The translations under genes and the position numbers were made by a program. 64,000 nt of DNA from an uncultured Pseudomonadota bacterium (GTDB lineage Bacteria > Pseudomonadota > Gammaproteobacteria > Steroidobacterales > Steroidobacteraceae), in contig CAMLGF010000015.1 in the NCBI GenBank assembly GCA_946479515.1, forward strand, positions 5,846-69,845. Reading direction: 5' to 3'. Below are positions 34,055 to 41,858 of the stretch, piece by piece (the stretch's first letter is position 1; each line of letters opens with the position of its first letter). The notes under the pieces are model-generated. The model was not told the origin of the DNA, ran no database searches, and saw only the letters and a list, made by a program, of their open reading frames with translations.

Positions 34055-34794
34055 TAGCGGCTGGCGCGCGTGATGCGATACACCCACTCGCCGTTCTCGA
34101 GACGCCGGTAGGCGCGAAAGTTCTTCACGCCCGACCAGTCGCGGAAGTCATTGCGCATCTGTTCAGGGAAGGTCATGACGATGGCTTCGCGGCGCACGCT
34201 GTCGAGGTCCAGAGCCTGCAGCACGTTGCGCGTGATGTCGACCACCTCGTGAACCGTGAACCCGGCATCGGCAATCATGCCGGGTGGGTCCTTGTCCTTC
34301 CACGCCAGGTCCACGTGCAGGAACCATCCGCCCGGTGCCAGCACCCGATGCGCTTCGGCGAAGAACGCCGCCGGGTCGTCGTACAGGTGCGAGGCCTCGA
34401 CGTTCAGCAGCACGTCGCAGGCAGCGTCCGGCAACGGCAGCGCCTGTGCATTGCCCTGCCGGAACTCGAGGTTCGCGGCCGCGTAACGCTGCGCGGCCAG
34501 CGCGAGATTGTTCTCGCTGATGTCGATGCCCAGGTAGCTCGCCGGGCGGTAGTTGGACGCCACGTGCGCCGCACCGCCACCGCGTCCGCAGCTCACTTCC
34601 ACCACGCGCTTGCCGCGCAGATCGGTGTCGCCGACCAGCTGGCGATAGAGCTGCAGGCAATATTTCTCCGGCTCCGTGCTCGCCGCCAGCTCCGGGCCGA
34701 GCGGCGCGAAGCCGTAGTTCATGAACGAGAACCCCGTGGAGATGCTGCCGGCGGCGTTGTAGAACTGGCGCGCCTGCTCGTTGCGTGAATTCAT
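34054..34794 (-). CDS. Class I SAM-dependent methyltransferase
   Basis: 246 residues from ATG 34794, which overlaps the P450 stop (ATGA). The SAM-binding glycine loop is [15 protein letters not shown] (about residues 64-78), the acidic ligand is in [10 protein letters not shown], and motif III is [11 protein letters not shown]. The SCGRGGG form and the N-terminal block resemble the mycobacterial phthiotriol-type O-methyltransferases and sterol or polyketide methyltransferases. With the upstream P450, a hydroxylate-then-methylate route is plausible. The frame is open further upstream, but only as a shadow of the P450 gene. Confidence 0.88.
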
Positions 34795-36209
34795 CGGGTG
34801 GCGGCGTGGTGGGCGTGAGTGATCTTCATGCGCATGCCGTAGCGCGGGAACATCGTGGTGCCGGGTGCCGCTTCCACTTTCTGCGTGGGGTCCAGCGTGA
34901 GCACGAAACGCTGCGCGATGCGCGCCACGATCAGCTTGAGCTCGATCATCGCCTGCGCCGCGCCGATGCAGTTGCGATGGCCGGCGGCGAACGGCAGATA
35001 GGCGAAGCGATGCCGCTTCGCGACTTCCTCGGTCGCGAAGCGATCCGGGTCGAACCGCTCCGGGTCCGGATACAGATGCGCCTGGCGGTGGATCGCATAA
35101 AGGGAGATGACCACCGTCTGCCCCTTGGGGACGAAGAACCCGCCCACGATGTTGTCTTCCGTGGCCACGCGCGAGATGGCGTGGATGGGTGAGTGCAGGC
35201 GCAGGGACTCCTCGATCACCTGCTGCGTGTATCCCAGGCGCTCGCGGATGTCCTGCGCCGTGGGCAGGCGGCCGCCGAGCCCGGCGACTTCCGCATTCAG
35301 CTTCGCGCGCACCGCGGTGTGATTGGACAGCGCCCAGTGGATCCAGCACAGCCCCGTGGCCGAGGTCTCGTGCCCGGCGAAGAACATGGTCGACAGCTGG
35401 TCGCGCAGCGACTGGTCATCGAAGAGCTGACCTTCCTCGCGGCTGGTGCGCACGATGCGCGTGAGCACCCCACAGCCTTCGTAGTCGCTGGCGCGGTGCC
35501 GCTGCACGAAGCCCAGCAGGCATCGATCCAGCCGCGCGATCGCCGCGTCAAACAGCGCAATCTTCTTCGGGTCGGGCTTGCTGAACGCCGCGATGAGATT
35601 GCGCGGCTGCGCCGGCCAGTGGCGCTTCACGTCCGCCGCGATGTCGCAGAACTCGTCGGCGATGTCCGCGAACGGCTCGCCCAGCAGGAACCGGCCCGAC
35701 AACAGCTGCGCCAGGCGATTGAAATCCGGTTCCACGTCGAAGGTCGCGCCGCGATCGGCCAGCCCCTGCCAGCGGTCGAGGAAGCGTTCCGTGTGCTCGC
35801 CCATCCAGCCCACCTGGGCATCGAGCGTGTCCGGCTTGAAGGCCGGCTGCGTGATCACCCGCTGGCGGCGCCACTCGGCGGCCTCGGAAAGCAGCAGACC
35901 CTGACCCACCAGCGCCTGGATGTGGCGGTAGCGGATGTTCTTCATGTATTTCGCGCGATGCGTGATCAGCAGCTCTTTGAGCATCTCCGGATCGGAGCAC
36001 AGGTAGAGGAAGTTGCCGCGGATCGGGATGCGCGCCATGCCGCCGTAGCGGCGGGCCACGTCGGTGACCGCTTCCATGGGATTGCGCAGGAAGGGCCACA
36101 GGTGCCCGATGACCGGCAGCCCCCTGGGGCCGGGTGGAAGTCGCACACTGCTGGCAGCAGGCTTGGCAGCGGACGCGACCGCTTCGACCTCAGTGCTCGT
36201 CGTGCTCAT
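34791..36209 (-). CDS. Cytochrome P450
   Basis: 472 residues with all P450 landmarks: I-helix AGHET (residues 278-282) with the oxygen-activating threonine, the K-helix ExxR (E334-S-L-R337), and the heme-binding loop FAAGHRNCIG with Cys414. No N-terminal membrane anchor is seen, and the Pro-rich PPGPRGLPVIGH hinge is present. It resembles bacterial CYP102-heme-domain or CYP4-like soluble enzymes. No ferredoxin or reductase gene is adjacent, so electrons must come from elsewhere. It is the first gene of the coupled minus-strand operon. Confidence 0.94.
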   Translation of the reverse strand: MSTTSTEVEAVASAAKPAASSVRLPPGPRGLPVIGHLWPFLRNPMEAVTDVARRYGGMARIPIRGNFLYLCSDPEMLKELLITHRAKYMKNIRYRHIQALVGQGLLLSEAAEWRRQRVITQPAFKPDTLDAQVGWMGEHTERFLDRWQGLADRGATFDVEPDFNRLAQLLSGRFLLGEPFADIADEFCDIAADVKRHWPAQPRNLIAAFSKPDPKKIALFDAAIARLDRCLLGFVQRHRASDYEGCGVLTRIVRTSREEGQLFDDQSLRDQLSTMFFAGHETSATGLCWIHWALSNHTAVRAKLNAEVAGLGGRLPTAQDIRERLGYTQQVIEESLRLHSPIHAISRVATEDNIVGGFFVPKGQTVVISLYAIHRQAHLYPDPERFDPDRFATEEVAKRHRFAYLPFAAGHRNCIGAAQAMIELKLIVARIAQRFVLTLDPTQKVEAAPGTTMFPRYGMRMKITHAHHAATR

Positions 36210-36358
36210 CCATACGCCCCCTCGCGCTCCCCGGCGTCAGATCGTCTTTCTTGTGTGGATCGGGCGTCGAGCGTATCGCACTTCGTTGCCGGCGAGGGGC
36301 GCAAATGGCGCACGCGAACCGCCCGGCCGGGGAGCGGCCGGCGCGGTGGCATCGATTG

Positions 36359-36574
36359 TTAGCGGTGCTGGCTTCGTTCGCCCGGGCGCCAATGGCCGTG
36401 GGCACTGCGCGTCCCGCGGTCTTCCTCGTCGTCGTGCGCCTGGAACGCCGCACCGTCGCCCAGGGTTCCGGCGAGTATCGCGCTCAACCACAGTCGCAGG
36501 GACAGCACGCGCCGCCGGGGCCGGTTGCGCGGCAGGGGCTGGTCGCCATCGAACAAGGGATTTCCGTATCCCAT
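36359..36574 (-). CDS. Small basic protein of unknown function
   Basis: 71 residues from ATG 36574, chosen because AGGAGG lies four bases upstream on the minus strand. The product is Arg/Pro-rich around residues 12-25 with a short hydrophobic stretch (LSLRLWLSAILAG), then Asp/Glu/His-rich. No family is recognised. It sits alone between the P450 operon and the tRNA gene. The ribosome site is the main reason to list it. Confidence 0.4.
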   Translation of the reverse strand: MGYGNPLFDGDQPLPRNRPRRRVLSLRLWLSAILAGTLGDGAAFQAHDDEEDRGTRSAHGHWRPGERSQHR

Positions 36575-36944
36575 GGGGCCTCCTCGCGTCGGGATCTCAG
36601 GTGCATAGATACCGCTTTCCCGCCGCTGGCACATCTCCCAAAAGTGCCAGAATTGTCCGGTGTTACGCGGATGTAATCGTCGGGCGAGTCCTTTTCCGGC
36701 AGCCGCAACGCGGTGCTGATCTAACTACCGGCGCCGCCCGGGCTGCCTGGCATGGGTCTGGTGCGCCTCTGACCGTGGAACCGGCAGGCCGCGTCCGCGG
36801 GGCAACCCCCGCGATTCCCCTCGGCTGCCGTCGCTCGCCGGGCCGGCGACGCCAGCGGGTAAGTACTTGACTGGGAAAGGTTAATCTTTGTTCGCGAGCG
36901 CGAAATGCGTTGTGATAGGATGCGCGCCCTCAAATTTGAGCCAC
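36575..36944. other. Non-coding stretch upstream of the tRNA gene
   Basis: No gene is supported here in either direction. It holds the region from which the tRNA must be transcribed. A TTCGCG-AG-CGCGAA inverted repeat is at 36891-36904. No convincing -35/-10 pair could be fixed. Confidence 0.4.
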
Positions 36945-37021
36945 GCGCCCGTAGCTCAGCTGGATAGAGTACCTGGCTACGAACCAGGTGGTCGGGAGTT
37001 CGAATCTCTCCGGGCGCGCCA
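36945..37021 (+). tRNA. tRNA-Arg (anticodon ACG)
   Basis: 77 nt including an encoded CCA end. The acceptor stem pairs GCGCCCG (36945-36951) with CGGGCGC (37011-37017). The anticodon stem-loop CCTGG-CTACGAA-CCAGG has anticodon ACG at 36979-36981, and the T-arm contains GTTCGAATC. The ACG anticodon is normally read as ICG after deamination. Its 3' part is the integration site of the island that starts here; the tRNA remains intact. Confidence 0.97.
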
Positions 37022-37101
37022 TCTTCTCCTACCGCGACAATAGCTTGGCGCGGTTCTCTTGTCCCGATCGTCTCCGCAGCCAGGTGGTTGCGGGGGAATT
37101 G
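36977..37101 (+). repeat. Left attachment-site repeat (attL side)
   Basis: 125 bases shared with 53140-53264 at 121 of 125 positions; the first 52 (36977-37028) are identical. It starts in the tRNA anticodon loop, includes the whole 3' half and CCA, and runs on into the last codons of the integrase gene. The identical block should contain the crossover core. Confidence 0.93.
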
Positions 37102-38231
37102 TGGGAGTCTGCATCGCAGACCTTCTCGGCTGCCGCAATCAGGCTTGTCAGCTCGGCTGAGGAGTAGTGCGTCGTGATGCGGCTGCTCTTGTGGCCGAGC
37201 AGGTCTTGGCGGTCTTCGAAGGACACTCCGGCGGCGCGAAGGCGACGGCCGAAGGTGTGCTTCAGATCGTGGACCCGCACTCGGCGGAAGCCATCGGCCG
37301 CTTCGTCGCCCGTTCGCTCCTTCCACTTGTCCGCGGCGCGAACACGAGCGTATTGCCACGCGGTCGTATTCATGCCTGTTAGTGGAATGCCCTTCGGTGC
37401 CACAAGCTGGCTGCCGGTGTCGGTCTTCTTCAGCTTCGGGAGCCGAACGAAGACGTATGCCGGATGCTGACCCCGAACACTGTCGATGACCGAACGCGCG
37501 ACGCGGTTGAGAACGACCAGACGATCCTGTCCGTTCTTTACCTTGTCGCCTTCGATGAGGAACACCGATGTCTTGAGTTCCGGAACCTCGATCTCGTCGG
37601 CCCACCTCAACCCACAGACTTCCTGTTCGCGAAGACCCGTGTTGACCTTGAAGAGCGACATCCGCGCGAGGTAGTCGGGCAGCTCCTGGAAGAGCGCCGC
37701 CTGTTCGTCGCGTGACAGCGGATACGGAGCTCGCTTGTCCTTGACCGGAAGCAGCTTGATCTTCGCTGCGTGCTCTAGCCAGGTCATGCCGCGTTCGTCC
37801 CGCCATTCTGAAGCCGCTAGGTTCAAGATTCGCCTCACCGTTCCGAGCGCCAGATTGATCGTCGTTGTCTTGACGCCATCCGCGCGCCGGCTGGAGATGA
37901 AAGCCTGCAGGCTGTCCATGTGCACTTGCCGCAGTAACAAGCTCCCGATGAAGGGATCGAGTTGGGACAAGTGAAGCGCATCGTCGTCGATACTCCTCTT
38001 GTGCTGGTTCTCGTACAGGAACTTGGTCGCTGCGGCACGGAACGTGCGATCCGGTCTTACGCCATAGAGCTGCGCCGCTCGAATCTCTTCGATTCGTTTG
38101 GCTAGCAGTTCTTGGGCTTTGACGATCTCGCCTGTTCCAGTGCTCTCGCGAATGCGCGTTCCTCTGAACACCTTGTCGATGTGCCAGGTTCCACCGCGCT
38201 TGGTGAGGCCTGACATTTTCTGGGTTCCCAT
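37029..38231 (-). CDS. Tyrosine-type site-specific integrase
   Basis: 400 residues from ATG 38231 (AGGAGCAAATC upstream). A SAM-like core-binding domain (about 60-155) is followed by the catalytic domain. The catalytic arginine is in VNTGLREQEVCGL, and the second box is VHDLKHTFGRRLRAAGV with H-x-x-[KR]. The late GHKSSRITTHYSSAE gives the third histidine region and the nucleophile tyrosine (TTHY). The gene ends eight bases from the tRNA, the usual layout of tRNA-targeting islands, and its 3' end lies inside the duplicated att region. Confidence 0.95.
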   Translation of the reverse strand: MGTQKMSGLTKRGGTWHIDKVFRGTRIRESTGTGEIVKAQELLAKRIEEIRAAQLYGVRPDRTFRAAATKFLYENQHKRSIDDDALHLSQLDPFIGSLLLRQVHMDSLQAFISSRRADGVKTTTINLALGTVRRILNLAASEWRDERGMTWLEHAAKIKLLPVKDKRAPYPLSRDEQAALFQELPDYLARMSLFKVNTGLREQEVCGLRWADEIEVPELKTSVFLIEGDKVKNGQDRLVVLNRVARSVIDSVRGQHPAYVFVRLPKLKKTDTGSQLVAPKGIPLTGMNTTAWQYARVRAADKWKERTGDEAADGFRRVRVHDLKHTFGRRLRAAGVSFEDRQDLLGHKSSRITTHYSSAELTSLIAAAEKVCDADSHNSPATTWLRRRSGQENRAKLLSR

Positions 38232-38497
38232 GATTTGCTCCTGTGTGAGCGAGCCGCATGGCACCCGTTGCGGCTCCTATAGTCGTCCGCCCATGCATCG
38301 AGGTCAACGCGATCGAAGGCGATTCCTTGGATGCCGATGCGCAGAGCGAGGACGCTGGGGCGGACTTCGCGATTGAAGCGGTTCTTGTCCATGCCGAGGT
38401 AGCCGGGTGCGTCGCGCAATCGGATGAAGCGCGGGGGCGGCGCGGGATGCGCTTTCGATGGGTGGTTCAGAACGGCAAGGGACGAGCTGTCACTCAT
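38102..38497 (-). CDS. AlpA-like excisionase/regulator, overlapping the integrase start
   Basis: 131 residues. Residues about 20-80 (RFIRLRDAPGYLGMDKNRFNREVRP, then RIGIQGIAFDRVDLDAWADDY) match the small winged-helix fold of AlpA/MerR-type excisionases that bind island att sites. The last 50 residues are read through the integrase N-terminal region in another frame and look unconstrained. The overlap of about 130 bp is unusual but couples the gene to the integrase. A role in excision or integrase control is inferred. Confidence 0.55.
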   Translation of the reverse strand: MSDSSSLAVLNHPSKAHPAPPPRFIRLRDAPGYLGMDKNRFNREVRPSVLALRIGIQGIAFDRVDLDAWADDYRSRNGCHAARSHRSKSWEPRKCQASPSAVEPGTSTRCSEERAFARALEQARSSKPKNC

Positions 38498-38652
38498 GGC
38501 TCATGTTTTCACGCCGTGGGAGCGCCGTCAGTTGGGGTATCGCGGGAAATTCGACCTAAAGCTCCATGAAGTGCGGCGCTCGCAATCTAGTTAGCAACGG
38601 TGAGTGGGCGGTGTACGTGGGGTGTAAGGTTTCGGCTGAATTTGGAGTGAAA

Positions 38653-38662
38653 GGCAGGATAG
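38653..38662 (-). other. Candidate oriT nick site, RP4-like core
   Basis: On the minus strand the sequence is CTATCCTGCC, identical to the core around the RP4/IncP nick (ATCCTG then C). It lies 34 bp before a MobC gene, the usual position of MOBP-type transfer origins. The 198-bp region 38498-38695 around it holds no gene. No clear inverted repeat was seen beside the core, so this remains a candidate. Confidence 0.45.
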
Positions 38663-38695
38663 CCTCGCGGCGGCTCTTGTCTCACGATCACACGC

Positions 38696-39247
38696 ATGGC
38701 GGCATCGGCGTTCATTCATTTGCGCGTGACTCAGGAGACGAAGCTGCGGCTTCGCGCGCTTGCGCAGCGCGAAGGCCGGACCGAATCTGCGCTCCTCAAG
38801 CAGTTGCTCGGAGTGATGCTTCGAAGCGTCGGCGATGAAGTGCTCTCAGAGCCCAAGAGGGACGAAGGAGGGCTGCGCCAGGCGCGACTGACTGTTCGCC
38901 TGCAGCCCAGCGATCAAGTCCTGCTGCGCGATCGAGCGGCGGCTCGAGCAATGCCGGCGGCGACCTATGTGTCCGTCCTGGTGCGGGCCCATCTGCGATC
39001 GCTCACTCCATTGCCGAAGGACGAGCTGCTCGCGCTCAAGCGCAGCATCGCCGAGCTGGCGGCCATTGGCCGGAACATCAATCAGATCGCCAGGGTCGCG
39101 AATGAGGGTGGCGGGTTTCCCGGCTCAGTGCGCGAGGAGTTCCGGGCGATGCTCAGGATTTGCGAAGCGCTGCGTGAGAACACCAAATTGTTACTCAAGG
39201 CGAATCTGCGAAGTTGGAGCGTTGGGCATGCAGAAGGAGATCGGTAG
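38696..39247 (+). CDS. MobC-like plasmid mobilization relaxosome protein
   Basis: 183 residues. The N-terminal half is a ribbon-helix-helix-like DNA-binding region (AFIHLRVTQETKLRLRALAQREGRTES and a second similar block, LTVRLQPSDQVLLRDRAAARAM). The C-terminal part has the MobC signature LPKDELLALKRSIAELAAIGRNINQIAR. MobC helps the relaxase open oriT DNA. The relaxase gene that normally follows is absent: only a 19-codon frame (39228-39287) is seen before the permease genes. The island therefore appears to have lost its relaxase. Confidence 0.85.
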   Translation: MAASAFIHLRVTQETKLRLRALAQREGRTESALLKQLLGVMLRSVGDEVLSEPKRDEGGLRQARLTVRLQPSDQVLLRDRAAARAMPAATYVSVLVRAHLRSLTPLPKDELLALKRSIAELAAIGRNINQIARVANEGGGFPGSVREEFRAMLRICEALRENTKLLLKANLRSWSVGHAEGDR

Positions 39248-39368
39248 GGTCGCGGATTTCCGTACCCGGGTGCGCGTGAAGCCGTAGTTTGATCAGAAAC
39301 ATCAAACTTGCTAGTTGCGAGCGGCTTCCGGCACTGGCAGTGCGCGCTGTGCTATATGCCTCCCAGAC

Positions 39369-40514
39369 ATGAACTCCTTTACGCTCATCTGGGCGAACCT
39401 GTGGCGCAAGCCCGTGCGGACGGTGCTCACAGCGCTTTCAATTGCGATGGCCTTCCTACTCATCGGCCTGCTGCAGGGCGTGAATGCAGGCTTCGCGGAA
39501 GCAATCGCCAAGGCGCGCCGGGATGTGCTTACCACGGACCCTCGGCTGCGTGGCAGTCCACCCATGCCCATCGCCATGATGGAGCAGATCCGGAAAGTGC
39601 CGGGCGTGGCCGATGTGGCACCGCGCTCATATTTCATGGGCGACTATCGAACGCCGTACACCATCGCCGCGATCGCGACGTTGCCCCGTGCCTGGTTCAA
39701 ATTGCGTCGCCAGTTCCGCGTCGACGAGTCGGCGCTTCAAGCTATGGAGCGAACGCGCAATGGCATGCTGATCACCCCCGCGTTAATGAAGCAGTTTGGC
39801 TGGAAGGTCGGAGACCAGCTCACATTGCGATCACGAGAACTCAAGGCCGACGGCAGCGGGGATTGGAATTTCGAGATCGTCGGAACATTCGAGGCTTTGA
39901 TCGACCCCGACAATGCCTTCTTCACTCTCATCGACTATTCGTACCTCGACGATACGCGCATCACCAATCGGGGCACGGTGGATCGCTTCTTCGTGCGCAT
40001 TGCCGACCCGGAACGTTCCATCGCCACCGCGGCCGCGATCGACGCGCTATTCACGAACTCGTCGCACCAGACGCGTACCCGATCGGACCAGGATCGCGCC
40101 GAGGCAGAGAGCAAGCGAATGGGTGACATCGGTTTCTTCACCAAAGCCGTGCTGGGCGCTGTGTTGTTCATGCTGCTGTTCCTCACAGCAAACATCACGC
40201 GACAGTCTTTCCAGGAAAGGATCACGGAATTCGGCGTGCTCAAGGCTCTGGGTTTCAGTGACGGCGCGTGCCTGCGGCTGGCGCTCGTCGAGTCGCTCTG
40301 CGTTTATCTCCTGGCTGCGGCGGCGGGCCTGGGGCTGGCGTCATTGCTGACTCCGCTCGCCCGTGAAATCCACTCTGCCGTTCACGTGACGGGTGCCGTC
40401 TACCTGCGCGGCATGACGCTCGCGCTGGCATTGGCGATCGCCAGCGCCGCATTCCCCTGTTGGCAAGCGTATCGGCTGCCGGTGGCTGGCGCCTTGTCTG
40501 CCCGGATCTCATGA
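39369..40514 (+). CDS. FtsX/MacB-type ABC transporter permease
   Basis: 381 residues from ATG 39369. Architecture is that of MacB/FtsX permeases: a first membrane helix (TVLTALSIAMAFLLIGLL), a large periplasmic domain (about 45-255), then three helices near the C-terminus (AVLGAVLFMLLFLTANIT and others) with the family loop ITEFGVLKALGFSD. It overlaps the second permease gene by four bases. No ATPase or membrane-fusion gene lies nearby, which such exporters require. Confidence 0.88.
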   Translation: MNSFTLIWANLWRKPVRTVLTALSIAMAFLLIGLLQGVNAGFAEAIAKARRDVLTTDPRLRGSPPMPIAMMEQIRKVPGVADVAPRSYFMGDYRTPYTIAAIATLPRAWFKLRRQFRVDESALQAMERTRNGMLITPALMKQFGWKVGDQLTLRSRELKADGSGDWNFEIVGTFEALIDPDNAFFTLIDYSYLDDTRITNRGTVDRFFVRIADPERSIATAAAIDALFTNSSHQTRTRSDQDRAEAESKRMGDIGFFTKAVLGAVLFMLLFLTANITRQSFQERITEFGVLKALGFSDGACLRLALVESLCVYLLAAAAGLGLASLLTPLAREIHSAVHVTGAVYLRGMTLALALAIASAAFPCWQAYRLPVAGALSARIS

Positions 40515-41698
40515 ACATCGCGCGGCAGATACTGGCCCTGACGGCGGTGGGCCTGCGCAATATTCCGTATCGCCGAGGAAATTCGGCGGTCATCGTCATC
40601 GGTTCGGCCTGCGTGGTGGCAGTGCTGCTCTCGGTGCTCGCGATGGCCACGGGCTTCGAGCGGGCTATCCAGGCGGACGCGCGGCCAGACCGGGTGCTGG
40701 TGATCACCAATGGCATGGACACCGAAGGCTCGAGTTCTCTATCACGCGAAAACGTGGACGTCATCCAGGCCGCGCCGGGAATCAAACGGGATAGCGCGGG
40801 AAAAGCCATCGTATCTGCTGAGGTGGTGCTGGTCGCGCCGGTGATCAGACGCAATGGGTCGGATGCTTACATCACGCTGCGAGGAACCGGCGAGCAGCTG
40901 ATGCAGGTGCGTCCAGAACTGCGACTGGTGACTGGCAGGATGTTCCGTCCCGGTCTGCATGAACTCATCATTGGTCAGGCGGCGCAACAGCAATTCCGCG
41001 GCCTGGAGCTTGGCAAGGTGATCCGCCTGCACGATGGTGACTGGACAGTCGTCGGCACGTTTGCTGCCGGTGATAGCGTGCGCGAGTCTGAGGCCATCGC
41101 GGACGCTACCACCGTGATGACGGCGTATCAGCTGAGCGCGTACAACAGCACGACCGCGCTTCTAACCTCCGGGTCCTCGTTCGCGATGTTCGGCCAAGCC
41201 CTCGGACGCGACCCATCGCTGAAGGTCACGGTGATGCGCGAGCCTGATTACCTGGCAATGGTTTCCGGCTCCGTCCAACGCCTGCTCAAGTACGTCGCGT
41301 ATCTGATTGGCGGCATCATGGGAATTGGCGCGCTGTTCGGTGCGCTCAACACCATGTACTCGGCAATGGCGTCGCGGCAGAACGAGATTGCGACCTTGAG
41401 GGCGCTGGGCTTCTCGGCGGTTGCCATCGTCAGCGCGATTGTGCTCGAGGCGGTCTTGCTGTCTCTCGTGGGGGCCTTCGTGGGCATCGTCATGGCCTAC
41501 GCAGCTTTCAATGGACAGGCCATCAACACGCTCGGCGGCTCCTTGTGGGATACCCAGATCGTTTACACGCTCAGCGTGTCGCCGCCATTGGTGCTGCTGG
41601 CGATTGCCTTGGCCGGGAGCATCGGCATCCTGGGCGGGCTGTTCCCGGCAATCAGGTCCATCCGCTCCACGGTAGTCGATGCACTAAGGGCGCCCTGA
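40511..41698 (+). CDS. FtsX/MacB-type ABC transporter permease, second subunit
   Basis: 395 residues from ATG 40511 (ATGA overlap). It has the same architecture as the upstream gene: N-terminal helix (AVIVIGSACVVAVLLSVLAMA), periplasmic domain, and three C-terminal helices with RQNEIATLRALGFSAVAI, the FtsX-family loop, and VDALRAP at the end. Paired permeases form a heterodimer around an ATPase dimer. The missing ATPase must come from elsewhere, or the pair is a remnant of a larger exporter operon. Confidence 0.88.
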   Translation: MNIARQILALTAVGLRNIPYRRGNSAVIVIGSACVVAVLLSVLAMATGFERAIQADARPDRVLVITNGMDTEGSSSLSRENVDVIQAAPGIKRDSAGKAIVSAEVVLVAPVIRRNGSDAYITLRGTGEQLMQVRPELRLVTGRMFRPGLHELIIGQAAQQQFRGLELGKVIRLHDGDWTVVGTFAAGDSVRESEAIADATTVMTAYQLSAYNSTTALLTSGSSFAMFGQALGRDPSLKVTVMREPDYLAMVSGSVQRLLKYVAYLIGGIMGIGALFGALNTMYSAMASRQNEIATLRALGFSAVAIVSAIVLEAVLLSLVGAFVGIVMAYAAFNGQAINTLGGSLWDTQIVYTLSVSPPLVLLAIALAGSIGILGGLFPAIRSIRSTVVDALRAP

Positions 41699-41763
41699 TT
41701 TACGGGCTCTGCGCGGACTCCCCATTCGGCCGATCGTGGCCCGTATTGGCGCGATTTCGCACG

Positions 41764-41850
41764 AAAACCTAGAAACGGCTTGACGCCAAAACCTAGAAAC
41801 AATACAACACTAAAACCTAGAAACCGCGCAACGCCAAACCCTAGATTTAG
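41764..41850 (+). repeat. 24-bp tandem repeats upstream of the Fic gene
   Basis: Three full units of exactly 24 bp (41764-41787, 41788-41811, 41812-41835) and a partial fourth. Each begins AAAACCTAGAAAC and continues with 11 less conserved bases (best seen as NNGCNNNACGCC). The last unit ends nine bases before the Fic start. The spacing of about two helical turns and the position suggest binding sites for a regulator, possibly the AbiEi-like domain of the Fic protein itself. Related units occur at 53320-53367. Confidence 0.8.
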
Positions 41851-41858
41851 CACCGCCC

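Noticed and set aside
36721..38307. Long minus-strand ORF across the tRNA gene reading IRTPDHLVRSQVLYPAELRAR
   Set aside because: This is the antisense of tRNA-Arg fused to an out-of-frame integrase shadow. It is a well-known false ORF and not a protein.
39228..39287. 19-codon frame after mobC (MQKEIGRVADF...)
   Set aside because: It may be the start of the lost relaxase, but 19 codons are not enough to call a gene or a family.
41764..41850. 24-bp repeats taken as a small CRISPR array
   Set aside because: The units abut with no unique spacers and only the first 13 bases are well kept. They are tandem repeats.
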